DNA of 64,000 bases from assembly GCA_041650635.1 (NCBI GenBank), contig JBAZKV010000005.1, forward strand, positions 27,774 to 91,773, read 5' to 3'. Shown in pieces: positions 24,326 to 32,806 of this stretch; position 1 is the first letter of the stretch, and each line of letters starts with the position of its first letter. The DNA is from Candidatus Margulisiibacteriota bacterium. GTDB taxonomy: Bacteria > Margulisbacteria > WOR-1 > JAKLHX01 > JBAZKV01. Below the pieces are notes generated by a model. The model did not search any database, was not told where the DNA came from, and saw only the letters and a program-made list of their open reading frames with translations. Made by a program: the position numbers and the translations under genes.

Positions 24326-25181
24326 CCCTGCCCTTGTTATTGGTCATCCTGCCGATAACCGATGCTTTTGACAGCTTAGCCAGTTCTTTTATTATCGCAC
24401 CTGCCCTGCGCTTTGGGCAAGTAAAGACAAGTTCATAATCTTCACCTCCATGAAGAGCTTCTTTAAGGGAGGCTTTCTTTGCCCTGGGGATCAAACCCTC
24501 GAACAGCAGAGCGCCCTTTCCAGAGGCCTTGCACAACTCCGCCAGCGAGCGGGAAAGCCCGTCGCTTGAATCTATCATGGAGGTCGCTCCGCCGTTCGCG
24601 ATAATGCGTCCTTCCCTGACCCTTGGCTCAGGACGGAGATGTTTAATGTTCCTGCCGGGAAGAGCCCCTCCCAGTGAGCCTGTTGCCAGTATCAAGTCCC
24701 CCTCTTTTGCGCCTTTCCTAAGGACCATCCGCTTTCTAAGGACCTCGCCCAGCAGGGTAATGCTGACATAAAGCCTGTTCGGCGATGATACGGTATCTCC
24801 TCCGACAATGCTGACCCCGTATTTGCCCCCCAGAGCTTTCATTCCTTTATAGAACCTGATGACATTCTTGACTTTTGTTCTCTTAGGCAGACCTATAGAT
24901 ACAAGGGCCCATTTGGGATCAGCCCCCATAGCGGCGATGTCGGACAGATTTACCGCGAGCGACTTCCAGCCCAGATCAAAATAAGAATAGTAGGAAAGAT
25001 CAAAGTGGACCTTTTCCACAAGCGTATCTGCAGCGGCCACAAGAAGTTTGCCTTCTGACAGCTTAAGGACGGCGGCATCATCGCCTATTCCGGCAAGAAC
25101 TCCTTCCCTGCATTGTTTTCCATGAATTTGACCCCTAATCGCTGCTATAAGTCCAAATTCACCGAGTTTTAATAGTTCCAT
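24261..25181 (-). CDS. thiL: Thiamine-monophosphate kinase
   Basis: ThiL makes thiamine diphosphate from thiamine monophosphate. About 306 residues from the ATG at 25181. Nucleotide and metal motifs are GIGDDAAVLKL, VNLSDIAAMGADP, GGDTVSSPNRLY and DSSDGLSRSLAEL. A TATAAT box at 25192-25197 lies 10 bases upstream, suggesting a nearly leaderless transcript. It heads the long minus-strand run to dxs, whose enzyme needs the cofactor it makes. Confidence 0.93.
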   Translation of the reverse strand: MELLKLGEFGLIAAIRGQIHGKQCREGVLAGIGDDAAVLKLSEGKLLVAAADTLVEKVHFDLSYYSYFDLGWKSLAVNLSDIAAMGADPKWALVSIGLPKRTKVKNVIRFYKGMKALGGKYGVSIVGGDTVSSPNRLYVSITLLGEVLRKRMVLRKGAKEGDLILATGSLGGALPGRNIKHLRPEPRVREGRIIANGGATSMIDSSDGLSRSLAELCKASGKGALLFEGLIPRAKKASLKEALHGGEDYELVFTCPKRRAGAIIKELAKLSKASVIGRMTNNKGRVVLSCAGGKEKELEIRSFEHF

Positions 25182-25191
25182 TGACAAAAGA

Positions 25192-25197
25192 ATTATA
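25192..25197 (-). promoter_or_regulatory. -10 box of the thiL transcript
   Basis: Minus-strand TATAAT, ten bases before the ATG at 25181. It borders the divergent sigma-28-like promoter at 25199. Confidence 0.45.
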
Positions 25198-25198
25198 T

Positions 25199-25228
25199 CC
25201 GAAATCTATTCTAAAATCTATCGATGAT
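25199..25228 (+). promoter_or_regulatory. Sigma-28-like promoter of the PHP operon
   Basis: CCGAAATC (25199-25206), 16 bases, GATGAT (25223-25228), that is GAAA-N15-ATCGATGA. The spacing is exactly that of the other orphan promoters. The -10 has one departure. Confidence 0.5.
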
Positions 25229-25273
25229 TTTATAGAACTTCTCAAGATCATATAGGGATTGAAAGAGTGAAAT

Positions 25274-26242
25274 ATGAGAGTCAAATGGGACCCTGGCTGG
25301 AATAAGTTCGGGATAGACAAAGCGTTGGGCGGAAAGTTCGCCGGAAAAGTTGACCTGCATATCCATTCGAGTTTTTCCGGGGATGCCAGCAGATATGCAA
25401 CGCCTGCAATGATCTGCCGTACCGCAGGATATTACGGGTTTTCCGCCATATCGATCACAGACCACTCTTCTGTATCATGTATTCCCAGACTCTTACAAGA
25501 AGCCAAAAGGCACTCTGTTGCTGTTATAACAGGCATAGAGCTCACCTGTACAGCAAATCCCATCGGCAGGATAGATATTCTGGGCTATGGTTTAGACCAT
25601 GAAGACCCTTACTTAAGAGAAATGCTGCTGACAACAAGAGAAGACCTGCTGAACAGGACCTGCCATTTGGCTCAACGCATCAACAAAACACTTCGAGAGA
25701 CAGCGGTAACTCCAGATGACCTTGCTAAAATAGAGGCTTTATCAGAAAATGGAGTTTGCGCCGGGCAAGAAGGCGTCCTGGCCAAGCTTCTCCACTCCAG
25801 AGGGTACTTCCCATGCAGCGACGCTGACAGACCTTACACAAGAGCGCTTGAATTCACGGAGCTTATTGGATCAGAGATGCCGATCAGACTAGCACCCGCT
25901 GAAGTATCAATTAACATACTAAAAAGTGCCGGAGGCCTTGTATTCTGGGCACACCCCTACAGAAGCTCAGAAAAAGCCGGGATCGGAAAGGATGGCAGCA
26001 TAAAACAGGCTATTCAACAAGTATTGAGCAATAGCGCATATGAATTTGACGGGATAGAAGCCGTTCATAAAAACCACAGTCCGGAAGTGGCCGCTTATCT
26101 CTTTAAGCTGGCAACTGATCTTGGCCTGTTGTTTAGCGGAGGCTCAGATACTCACTGGAACAATCTAAAGAATGTGCTCGGATTGCTACCGGAAACAGCA
26201 TTGTCTTTTCAACCCTGGATGGATGAACTGGTAAGGAGGTAA
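25274..26242 (+). CDS. PHP-domain phosphoesterase
   Basis: 322 residues with the four PHP metal motifs: VDLHIHSSFSGDAS, SITDHSS, ITGIELTC, and C-terminal FWAHPYR and SGGSDTHWN. PHP enzymes are metal-dependent phosphatases or nucleases. This one is a stand-alone, cytosolic protein, so a small phosphate ester or oligonucleotide is a plausible substrate. First gene of a three-gene unit with a radical SAM protein (4-base gap) and a nucleotidyltransferase. Confidence 0.82.
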   Translation: MRVKWDPGWNKFGIDKALGGKFAGKVDLHIHSSFSGDASRYATPAMICRTAGYYGFSAISITDHSSVSCIPRLLQEAKRHSVAVITGIELTCTANPIGRIDILGYGLDHEDPYLREMLLTTREDLLNRTCHLAQRINKTLRETAVTPDDLAKIEALSENGVCAGQEGVLAKLLHSRGYFPCSDADRPYTRALEFTELIGSEMPIRLAPAEVSINILKSAGGLVFWAHPYRSSEKAGIGKDGSIKQAIQQVLSNSAYEFDGIEAVHKNHSPEVAAYLFKLATDLGLLFSGGSDTHWNNLKNVLGLLPETALSFQPWMDELVRR

Positions 26243-26246
26243 TATC

Positions 26247-27587
26247 ATGCCAAATTTTAATGTTTTAAGCGATGTGATGCGGAACCCGAGGAGAATGCTT
26301 AATCACTCTGGTTTACTAAGGACAAAAATCGAGATCGGGAAACGCCTGGACATTTTTACCATGCCGGGAACTGTCCCCTCCGCTTCCACAATGAAAAACC
26401 TGGACAGGCTGCATCTATTAAAAATCGGACAGGCAGAAGCGCTTGATACTTTGTCTTTTTTGGCAAGCAGAGCATCCCCTGCCTTGTCCCAGAAAGAGGC
26501 TATCTCTCTAATGGTCACAGCCTATTCCTGCGGGCTCGTTGAGCTTCACTTAACCGACAGGTGTAACTGTAGATGTCCCGGCTGTTATTACGGCAATTTC
26601 AAATCTGATGTATTCCCCTTCGACGGTCTTGACCATGTCGGGGAAATGCAGCCAAAAGCTATCACTCTAGTTGGAGGAGGAGAACCTACAGTATACAGAT
26701 CAGATGAAAAAACGCTGGCCGATGCCATGACCAGATTAAGCGGTTTGTCGCCGGGAGTCCAGTTTGGCTTGATCACAAATGGAGTCGCGCTTCCCCCACA
26801 AGAAGAGCAGGTTCTGGGCCAGCTCACATGGACTCGTCTATCAATTGATGCATCCACCCAAGGAACATACGAAAGGATCAAAGGAGCAGGAAGGCATTCG
26901 CTTGACGCCACACTCAATAACCTCCGTTCATATTTGGACAGCCCCATCCCTTATGTTGGAGCGGGCTTTCTTTTTTCTTCACTGAACATTTCGGAAGCAG
27001 TGGATTTTTTGAAACTTATTTACGGGATCGTTATCGAGAAACCTGGGCGAATAGATAAGACAAACGTGCAATACAGGGCTATGCGTCCTTCCACACAGGA
27101 TTTTGAGGCCATCAGCGCTGGAACAGCTTTTTTTGAGTACGCAATAACAGAGGACCAATTGGCGGCCGCTAAGGAACAATACAGTGAACTGATGTCCAAT
27201 TCATCTCCTTCTTTCAGGGAGTTTGCCGAAACGAACTCAAATTTTGGCTCAGTCCTGAAAGGAAATACAACATATACCGGCGCAGATTTTGATTTTTGCG
27301 CATTCCCTCTTTTGTACAGATTGGTCCGCCCCTCCGGATTAATATATCCCTGCTTTGTCAGCATAGACCTCGACAGACAGGAAAATATAATGGGCAATAT
27401 CCTTACAGATGACGATTATCGAATTACGGTCGGGTTGCTTTCTTATCTATATGCAAGCAAAATAATCAGCTATTGTTCCAAGGACGGCTGCCGGCTTTCG
27501 AGAAACTGCCACATTGCGGATGACGCAGTTAGAACAGGGAACTTCGAAAGGCCTGAAGGCCCGGCAAGAGAAAGCTACTTTTTTTGA
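26247..27587 (+). CDS. Radical SAM protein with C-terminal cysteine region
   Basis: 446 residues. The cluster motif is LTDRCNCRCPGCYYG (C-x3-C-x2-C) at about residue 105. It is followed by LVGGGEPTVY (SAM-binding GGEP), LITNGV and RLSIDAST. The C-terminal region contains DFCAFP, IYPCFVS, CSKDGC and RNCHI, which look like auxiliary-cluster ligands of SPASM/twitch type. Such proteins modify peptides or small molecules. Stop and start codons overlap with the next gene (ATGA). No small precursor peptide gene is evident beside it. Confidence 0.85.
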   Translation: MPNFNVLSDVMRNPRRMLNHSGLLRTKIEIGKRLDIFTMPGTVPSASTMKNLDRLHLLKIGQAEALDTLSFLASRASPALSQKEAISLMVTAYSCGLVELHLTDRCNCRCPGCYYGNFKSDVFPFDGLDHVGEMQPKAITLVGGGEPTVYRSDEKTLADAMTRLSGLSPGVQFGLITNGVALPPQEEQVLGQLTWTRLSIDASTQGTYERIKGAGRHSLDATLNNLRSYLDSPIPYVGAGFLFSSLNISEAVDFLKLIYGIVIEKPGRIDKTNVQYRAMRPSTQDFEAISAGTAFFEYAITEDQLAAAKEQYSELMSNSSPSFREFAETNSNFGSVLKGNTTYTGADFDFCAFPLLYRLVRPSGLIYPCFVSIDLDRQENIMGNILTDDDYRITVGLLSYLYASKIISYCSKDGCRLSRNCHIADDAVRTGNFERPEGPARESYFF

Positions 27588-28816
27588 TGATAAAACCTGC
27601 TTACGAACAAGCAAAACTGGAGATAAGGGACCGTATCTATCCCCCGGGACGGGCAGGGCTCGAAAAAGCCCGCCGATATTCGCTGCTTGACCAAAAAGCG
27701 TTGCTGGCTATTAGGCCTTTGCATCTACGGCCTGACACGCTGATCCTTATTAGCGGCAGCACTTTTAGAGAGGAAGCCTCCTTCCGCTCCGACATAGATA
27801 TGGCCGTCGCATCGGTTCGTATCGCCGACCCCGGGGTCCAGCCTTACATAACCGAAATTGAAGAGGTCACGGGCAGAACTGTGCAATGCAGCTCAGGAAC
27901 TATCGAGGAGATCAGACATAATTTTCTTAATAACGCGTGGGAAAGACTGATCCTTATAGATTCTGCCCCCCTGGGTATTTCCGGAACAACTGTCGGTTCA
28001 CTCGGGCTGTCCCGGCTTCCGGAAGCAGGAATTAAGCAATATGAGAGCGCCTTGTTCTTTGTCCTAAGAAACCTAGTTTTTGAAAGGCCGCTGCCAGGAC
28101 CTCGCGAAAAGATCGACATGAAACACGGGCCAGGCGCTCTAAAGTATTTCTCGCTTTTTAGAACCGCCATGAGATTGCTGTCCATCTGCCCGGAACCGGA
28201 GCTGTCAGATCATTTTAGTGAATATCTCGATGTCTTACTTGGCATAAAAGACGATGCGCACTTTTTTTACGGGGAAGAGACCAATCTGATCGGACATGAT
28301 CTTAAGGCAAGTCCTGCAAGCGCTGCATATATCCAAAGGTACGGAGGCTTAAGAGAAACAACCGAGCATTTCTTCAAAAGGACGGTGGAGCTGTTCCATT
28401 CAAAATTGTCGGCAATGCTGGTGTCCGCAGCAAAAGGAATACCGGAACTTACAGGGCATGACCCAATAATGCTTCTTGAAGACGCGTCCGGTCCGGGGGA
28501 CAGAAGCCCTCAGGAAGGGGATCCTGAATTTGTGCTTAGTTTTTACTCTGCCCTGTCAGCGGACAAAGACGCTCTTGGCCGTGTTTTTAACATTGCAAGT
28601 CCCGCCTATTGGACAACTTTTTTCTTTCTCGGCGAGAATCCAAACACCCCAAAAATAGTTCTTGACAGCCTTGTTAAGATGGGCGGGTATCTTAACCGCG
28701 ATATCCGGCTTAGGGCAGTTAGAAACCCGGGAGCGGACAACTCGATCTGGGAACAATTGGTCAATGACCCGCATCCTCCGGTCGCTAGAGTATGCAGGGA
28801 CAGATTACAGCAATAA
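27584..28816 (+). CDS. Nucleotidyltransferase with C-terminal repeat domain
   Basis: 410 residues. The nucleotidyltransferase signature GSTFREEASFRSDIDMAVAS (GS...D-x-D) lies at about residue 65. A helical region (about 150-285) resembles the body of GlnD/DUF294-type uridylyltransferases. The last 80 residues resemble LRV/HEAT-like repeats (LGENPNTPKIVLDSL, RAVRNPGADNSIWEQLVND). The target of nucleotidyl transfer is unknown. A protein target or partner is plausible from the repeats. Translationally coupled to the radical SAM gene. Confidence 0.78.
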   Translation: MMIKPAYEQAKLEIRDRIYPPGRAGLEKARRYSLLDQKALLAIRPLHLRPDTLILISGSTFREEASFRSDIDMAVASVRIADPGVQPYITEIEEVTGRTVQCSSGTIEEIRHNFLNNAWERLILIDSAPLGISGTTVGSLGLSRLPEAGIKQYESALFFVLRNLVFERPLPGPREKIDMKHGPGALKYFSLFRTAMRLLSICPEPELSDHFSEYLDVLLGIKDDAHFFYGEETNLIGHDLKASPASAAYIQRYGGLRETTEHFFKRTVELFHSKLSAMLVSAAKGIPELTGHDPIMLLEDASGPGDRSPQEGDPEFVLSFYSALSADKDALGRVFNIASPAYWTTFFFLGENPNTPKIVLDSLVKMGGYLNRDIRLRAVRNPGADNSIWEQLVNDPHPPVARVCRDRLQQ

Positions 28817-28864
28817 TTTGCTTCACCATATAACCCTATATTTCAATAAAATAGTAGTTCTCCC

Positions 28865-28894
28865 GTGAAATCACAGGCCTTCTTTGCCGATAAA
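28865..28894 (+). promoter_or_regulatory. Sigma-28-like promoter of the glycogen-synthase-like gene
   Basis: GTGAAATC (28865-28872), 16 bases, GATAAA (28889-28894). Read as FliA type it is GAAA-N15-GCCGATAA, with the full consensus -10. It makes the gene at 28938 a separate unit and excludes the earlier TTG start at 28884. Confidence 0.8.
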
Positions 28895-28937
28895 TCGTTG
28901 TACGGCGTTCGCTGCCGGGAAAGAGATTAGAACACAC

Positions 28938-30455
28938 ATGACAAGAGTACTTTTTGTTTGCGCCGAAAGCCCCCTGTACAAGACCGGGGGAATGGGCATT
29001 GCCGCTGGGGAACTTGCTTTTTCACTAAAGAACAGGGGCCATGATGTAAGGTTTTGCACGCCATATTACAGCAAGATAGCCCAGAAGTCTGCTCTTAACA
29101 TAGAACGCAATGCTAGGTTCTCTGTTGATGCGCCGATATTCGGCATCAATAGATGGGCAGATGTTATAGAACATACCGATACTTCGGGCCTTGACTTCTA
29201 CTTTATAGACTACAACAGTTACTTCGGCAGGCCGGGGGTGTACGGCGACGGGCATCAGGACTATTTTAACAACATGGAAAGGTTCGGCTTCTTTTGCAAA
29301 GCCGCTCTGGAGATCCCCAGGAAAGTGGACTGGCATCCGGACATCATCCACTGTCACGACTGGTCTTCTGCTCTGCTTCCCGTTATGCTAAAAACCGCTT
29401 TTTCGCATTATCCCGATTACGGCTCGATAAAAACGGTCTTGACCATGCACAACGCCAGCATGCACGGCCCTGAGGAAGACCCCGAGATCCTCCGGACCCT
29501 TGGACTGCCCGAATGGCTGTTCGACCAAAGCAGGCCCGGTGAAGGACTGGAATATTTTCAGCGTGTTAATGCTCTTGTCGGAGGACTGCGTTTTGCGGAC
29601 GGAGTAAGCACCGTAAGCCCCAATTATGCAAGCGAAATAGTTTCTGATTATCCTGACCCCAACCTTCCGAACAGGGAAGCGTTCCAAATGTTCCTTATGG
29701 CTATTTCCCGAACAAAGCCTTTTGCCGGCATCCTTAACGGCCATGATTACGAGAACAAATCGCTTTTGACCAATCCGCATCTGTCTTCTTATGTAGAATC
29801 CGACGGAGACCCTTCGGACTTAACGGTCCACTTACGAAGCAAGCATTTAGCAAAGGAAATAGCTCTTAAGGAGTTCGGGCTCGACAGAGATCCCGGCAGG
29901 CCGCTGATAGGGGTCATAGGCAGGATAGACCCGTCCCAAAAAGGTTTTGACCTGGTTGCGGATGCACTTTCGGAACTGGCGGGCAACGGGATGAGTTTTG
30001 TGCTTACCGGCACAGGGGACAAAGCTCTCGAGCAAAAGTTTTCTCGTCTGCAGGGATCATTTCCAAAGTCCTTTCATTTTGTGAACCGGTTCGACTACAG
30101 GGCAACCAGCTTAATATTGGGAGGATCTGACTTCATATATGTTCCTTCAAGATGGGAGCCCTGCGGGCTTGTCCAGATGGAAGCCCTTGCCCATCTTGCC
30201 ATACCGATAGTTCGCCAGACGGGCGGGCTGGCAGATACCATCATCGACATAGACACAGACGACCAAAGAGGTAATGGCTTTACATTTGCTGACTACAGCC
30301 CGCAGGCCCTGATCGATGCAACTATGAGAGCCGTAGCAGCTTACAGAGATCCCGAGCGCAGGACAGAACTGCTTCAAAGGGCGCTAAACACACGGTTTTT
30401 GTGGGACGATTCCGCAAGGCAGTACGAGGATTTATATCAGGAAGTGCTGAGATAA
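28938..30455 (+). CDS. GT5-type glycogen/starch synthase-like glycosyltransferase
   Basis: 505 residues from the ATG at 28938 (TRVLFVCAESPLYKTGGMG). GT-B fold. The N-terminal lobe has KTGGMGIAAGELA, equivalent to the KTGGLADV ADP-glucose site of GlgA, and IIHCHDWSSALLP. The C-terminal lobe has IGVIGRIDPSQKGFDL and VPSRWEPCGLVQMEALAHLAI with RQTGGLADTI, the classical GT5 end. Use of ADP- or UDP-glucose to build an alpha-glucan is the likely reaction. A divergent glucan phosphorylase (55102) has the same promoter type, so both may serve one storage polymer. Confidence 0.87.
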   Translation: MTRVLFVCAESPLYKTGGMGIAAGELAFSLKNRGHDVRFCTPYYSKIAQKSALNIERNARFSVDAPIFGINRWADVIEHTDTSGLDFYFIDYNSYFGRPGVYGDGHQDYFNNMERFGFFCKAALEIPRKVDWHPDIIHCHDWSSALLPVMLKTAFSHYPDYGSIKTVLTMHNASMHGPEEDPEILRTLGLPEWLFDQSRPGEGLEYFQRVNALVGGLRFADGVSTVSPNYASEIVSDYPDPNLPNREAFQMFLMAISRTKPFAGILNGHDYENKSLLTNPHLSSYVESDGDPSDLTVHLRSKHLAKEIALKEFGLDRDPGRPLIGVIGRIDPSQKGFDLVADALSELAGNGMSFVLTGTGDKALEQKFSRLQGSFPKSFHFVNRFDYRATSLILGGSDFIYVPSRWEPCGLVQMEALAHLAIPIVRQTGGLADTIIDIDTDDQRGNGFTFADYSPQALIDATMRAVAAYRDPERRTELLQRALNTRFLWDDSARQYEDLYQEVLR

Positions 30456-30485
30456 TGACCCTCACCGCATTTGATTCCCTATATC

Positions 30486-30866
30486 CTATAGCTGTGCCCC
30501 TCTCCCAGAGGGAGAGGAATCCTGGCTTAGCAGCTCGATCTTTTTTTGAAGTCTATTGTGAAATATTTTTCTGTATCTGCTGACTTCATTATTTCGCATT
30601 CGAACAACACGATAACCTTTGGACCTTAAGATAGACTGTCTTTCGAGATCATATTCTTTTCTATTGTCATGAAATGAACCATCCAGCTCAAGAATCAGTT
30701 TTATTTCTTTGCATAAGAAGTCCGGGATAAAACCTTCTGCAACATGCTGCCTTCGAAATTTTAAGCCGTTAAATCTTCTGTTTTTTAGATGGGACCATGC
30801 TATTCTTTCCGCAATCGTCTCGGCTTTCCTTAAATATCTTGCGAATTTCTTTTTGATTTCCTTCAT
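30486..30866 (-). CDS. DUF559 (Vsr/PD-(D/E)XK-like) endonuclease, ending in a palindromic repeat
   Basis: 126 residues. The DUF559 core is visible: AETIAERIAWSHLKNRRFNGLKF, GFIPDFLCKEIKLILELDGS, and GYRVVRMRNNEV, with the Asp/Glu pattern of a PD-(D/E)XK nuclease. The last residues (SPSGRGAQL) are encoded by the CTCTCCC-AGA-GGGAGAG palindrome at 30499-30517. Related palindromes lie just upstream of the gene (30919-30980), so the gene is framed by them. No cognate methylase is present. The role is unknown. Confidence 0.82.
   Translation of the reverse strand: MKEIKKKFARYLRKAETIAERIAWSHLKNRRFNGLKFRRQHVAEGFIPDFLCKEIKLILELDGSFHDNRKEYDLERQSILRSKGYRVVRMRNNEVSRYRKIFHNRLQKKIELLSQDSSPSGRGAQL
30499..30517. 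repeat. CTCTCCC palindrome, copy in the DUF559 3' end
   Basis: CCTCTCCC-AGA-GGGAGAGG, 8-bp perfect arms and 3-base loop. An identical core occurs at 63147-63165. Confidence 0.9.
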
Positions 30867-30918
30867 CGGTTATAATACCCTTCGCCTCACTTGGATCGGT
30901 AGTATATACAATTTATCT

Positions 30919-30980
30919 CCTTTCCCATAGGGAGAGGGACTTAGGCCCATCCGCCAGAACCCCTCTCCTTTTAGGAGAGG
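30919..30980. repeat. Two further CTCTCC-type palindromes upstream of DUF559
   Basis: An imperfect copy CTTTCCC-ATA-GGGAGAGG at about 30919-30937 and a perfect CCTCTCCT-TTT-AGGAGAGG at 30962-30980. They lie in the 163-base gap between the DUF559 start and the thiC stop, and may also act as terminators of thiC. Confidence 0.8.
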
Positions 30981-31029
30981 CAATGTTAAAAAAGATAATC
31001 AATAGAACAAAAGCGGTGAGGTCCAAACG

Positions 31030-32208
31030 CTAACCCCTGACTGCCCTGTCCATCACATCCATAGCGCAGTATTTTCCGCACATGGTACAAACCTTCTTCC
31101 TGTTATGGGGGGAGCGTGAAGTATACATCTCTTTGAACTTCTTTGGATCGATAGAAAGCGCCATTTGCTTTTTCCAGTCCAATTTCTTCCTTGCCTTTGA
31201 CATTTCCATGTCCCGGTCAGCGGTCCCCGGCACCCTTTTAGCAATGTCACCAATATGCGCCGCTATTCTTGATACTATGATACCTTCTCTTACATCCTCG
31301 ACGGTAGGCAGCCCCAGATGTTCGGCAGGTGTAACATAGCATAAAAAATCAGCGCCGGCTGCGGCAGCAAGGGCCCCTCCGATAGCCGAAGTAATGTGGT
31401 CATAGCCTGCGGCAATATCAGTGGGAAGAGGCCCCAGCACATAAAAGGGCGCCCCTCCGCAGATCTTTTTCTCCATTTCCATCTGCTCAACTATTTGGTT
31501 TATGGGAACATGCCCGGGCCCCTCTATGATCACCTGCACGCCTTTTTGCCTGGCCCTTTCCGCAAGGCGCCCCAGGACTCTCAACTCTCCCATCTGCGCC
31601 GCATCTCCGGCATCATGCAGCGAACCCGGGCGGAGTCCGTCACCCAGGCTTAAAACCACCTTATACTTCTTTAATATGGAAAGCAAACGGTCATACTGTT
31701 CAAAAAGAGGGTTCTCTTTTTTATGATACTGCATCCAGGCAAACAAGAACGCCCCTCCCCTGCTAACAATGCCGGTAACTCTTTTTTTCTTTTTTACTAT
31801 CTCCGCGATCTTTCTGTTGACCCCGCAATGTACAGTGACAAAGTCGACGCCGTCAGAGGCATGTTTTTCTACCGCCTCAAATATGTGCTCAGCCGTAAGG
31901 TCTTTGACCGAGCCGGCCTCCACCATTGCCTGATAGATAGGGACCGTTCCGACTATAAGAGGGGAATTTTTGATTATCGAAGATCTTATCCTGTCCAGAT
32001 CTCCGGCGGTGCTGAGGTCCATAACGGCATCCGCTTTTGCCTCAACGCAGACATCCAGTTTTTTGAGCTCTTTGTCAAGCGAATTAAAACCCTGTGAGGT
32101 GCCTATATTGGCATTAACCTTTGTACTCTGCCCCCTGCCGATCTTTACGGGTTTGCAGCCTTTGTGCCGGGGATTAAGGCACACCACCACGCCTGCGTCT
32201 TTTTTCAT
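31030..32208 (-). CDS. thiC: Phosphomethylpyrimidine synthase ThiC, short form
   Basis: Radical SAM enzyme converting aminoimidazole ribotide to HMP phosphate. 392 residues, shorter than the roughly 420-600 of most ThiC. The N-terminus starts almost directly at the conserved VKIGRGQSTKVNANIGTS. IIEGPGHVPINQIVEQM, APFYVLGPLPTDIAAGYDHI and the C-terminal cluster motif CTMCGKYCAM are present. The cluster spacing C-x2-C-x3-C is that of short ThiC forms as I recall them. It overlaps the LOG gene by 4 bases. No TPP riboswitch is seen upstream. Confidence 0.93.
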   Translation of the reverse strand: MKKDAGVVVCLNPRHKGCKPVKIGRGQSTKVNANIGTSQGFNSLDKELKKLDVCVEAKADAVMDLSTAGDLDRIRSSIIKNSPLIVGTVPIYQAMVEAGSVKDLTAEHIFEAVEKHASDGVDFVTVHCGVNRKIAEIVKKKKRVTGIVSRGGAFLFAWMQYHKKENPLFEQYDRLLSILKKYKVVLSLGDGLRPGSLHDAGDAAQMGELRVLGRLAERARQKGVQVIIEGPGHVPINQIVEQMEMEKKICGGAPFYVLGPLPTDIAAGYDHITSAIGGALAAAAGADFLCYVTPAEHLGLPTVEDVREGIIVSRIAAHIGDIAKRVPGTADRDMEMSKARKKLDWKKQMALSIDPKKFKEMYTSRSPHNRKKVCTMCGKYCAMDVMDRAVRG

Positions 32209-32720
32209 TTGTGCTTGCGCGCCTGCCTGATGGCCATGGCAACCGCCCGCTCCGGGGTCTTCACATATAAGATAGGAGCTTTCCTGTGGCCTTTTTTTTC
32301 GAACAGCCAGGTGTTAAGTCCAATGACCGGGATCTCATATCCCAGGGCAAAGCCTATTTCGCAAAGGGTGCCGTAGCTTCCTCCTATTGCAATGACCGCG
32401 TGGCCGCATTTTACCACGTACTTGTTCCTTGCGTATCCTACCCCGGTCGGGATAGGTATATCGACATATTTATTGGCATGAGACCTTTTGCTTCCTGGAA
32501 GTATCCCTATGGTAAGGCCTCCGCCCCTTTTTGCGCCTTTGCAGACGGCCTCCATCACCCCGGTGGTCCCGCCGCAAAAGACGACGGCCCCGTGCTTGGC
32601 AAGAAGCTCCCCCACTTTTTCGGCAGCCTCATAATTCTTTTTTGAAGCCTGGCTCTCGCCGATGACGGAAATAAAGAGTTTTTTGATGCTTTTGCGGGTA
32701 TGTTTTGCCGTTTCTTTCAT
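32205..32720 (-). CDS. TIGR00725-type LOG/SLOG nucleotide hydrolase-like protein
   Basis: 171 residues, Rossmann-like. Motifs are FCGGTTGVMEAVCKGAKRGG, GYARNKYVVKCGHAVIAIGGSYGTLCEI and GLNTW. The GG-x-GT-x2-E pattern matches LOG-family phosphoribohydrolases, which cleave nucleoside 5'-monophosphates at the glycosidic bond. It is translationally coupled to thiC. Its promoter may be the TAGAAT box about 9 bases before the start. A role in salvage of an AIR- or HMP-related nucleotide is only a guess from the operon. Confidence 0.86.
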   Translation of the reverse strand: MKETAKHTRKSIKKLFISVIGESQASKKNYEAAEKVGELLAKHGAVVFCGGTTGVMEAVCKGAKRGGGLTIGILPGSKRSHANKYVDIPIPTGVGYARNKYVVKCGHAVIAIGGSYGTLCEIGFALGYEIPVIGLNTWLFEKKGHRKAPILYVKTPERAVAMAIRQARKHK

Positions 32721-32806
32721 AGAGAACTAATTCTACTATGAAAGGTGCTTATTTTCAAATTGGGGAACATATCCCATTCTAACAGTTTTCAAATCGGGAA
32801 GGAATT

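Noticed and set aside
28884..28937. TTG start and 18-residue extension of the glycogen-synthase-like gene
   Set aside because: It overlaps the -10 of the promoter at 28865-28894. The ATG at 28938 begins exactly at the conserved first strand.
32721..32806. TPP riboswitch upstream of the LOG-thiC unit or of thiDE
   Set aside because: No CUGAGA-containing thi-box is visible, and the thiDE start is only nine bases from its -10 box, leaving no room for a riboswitch.
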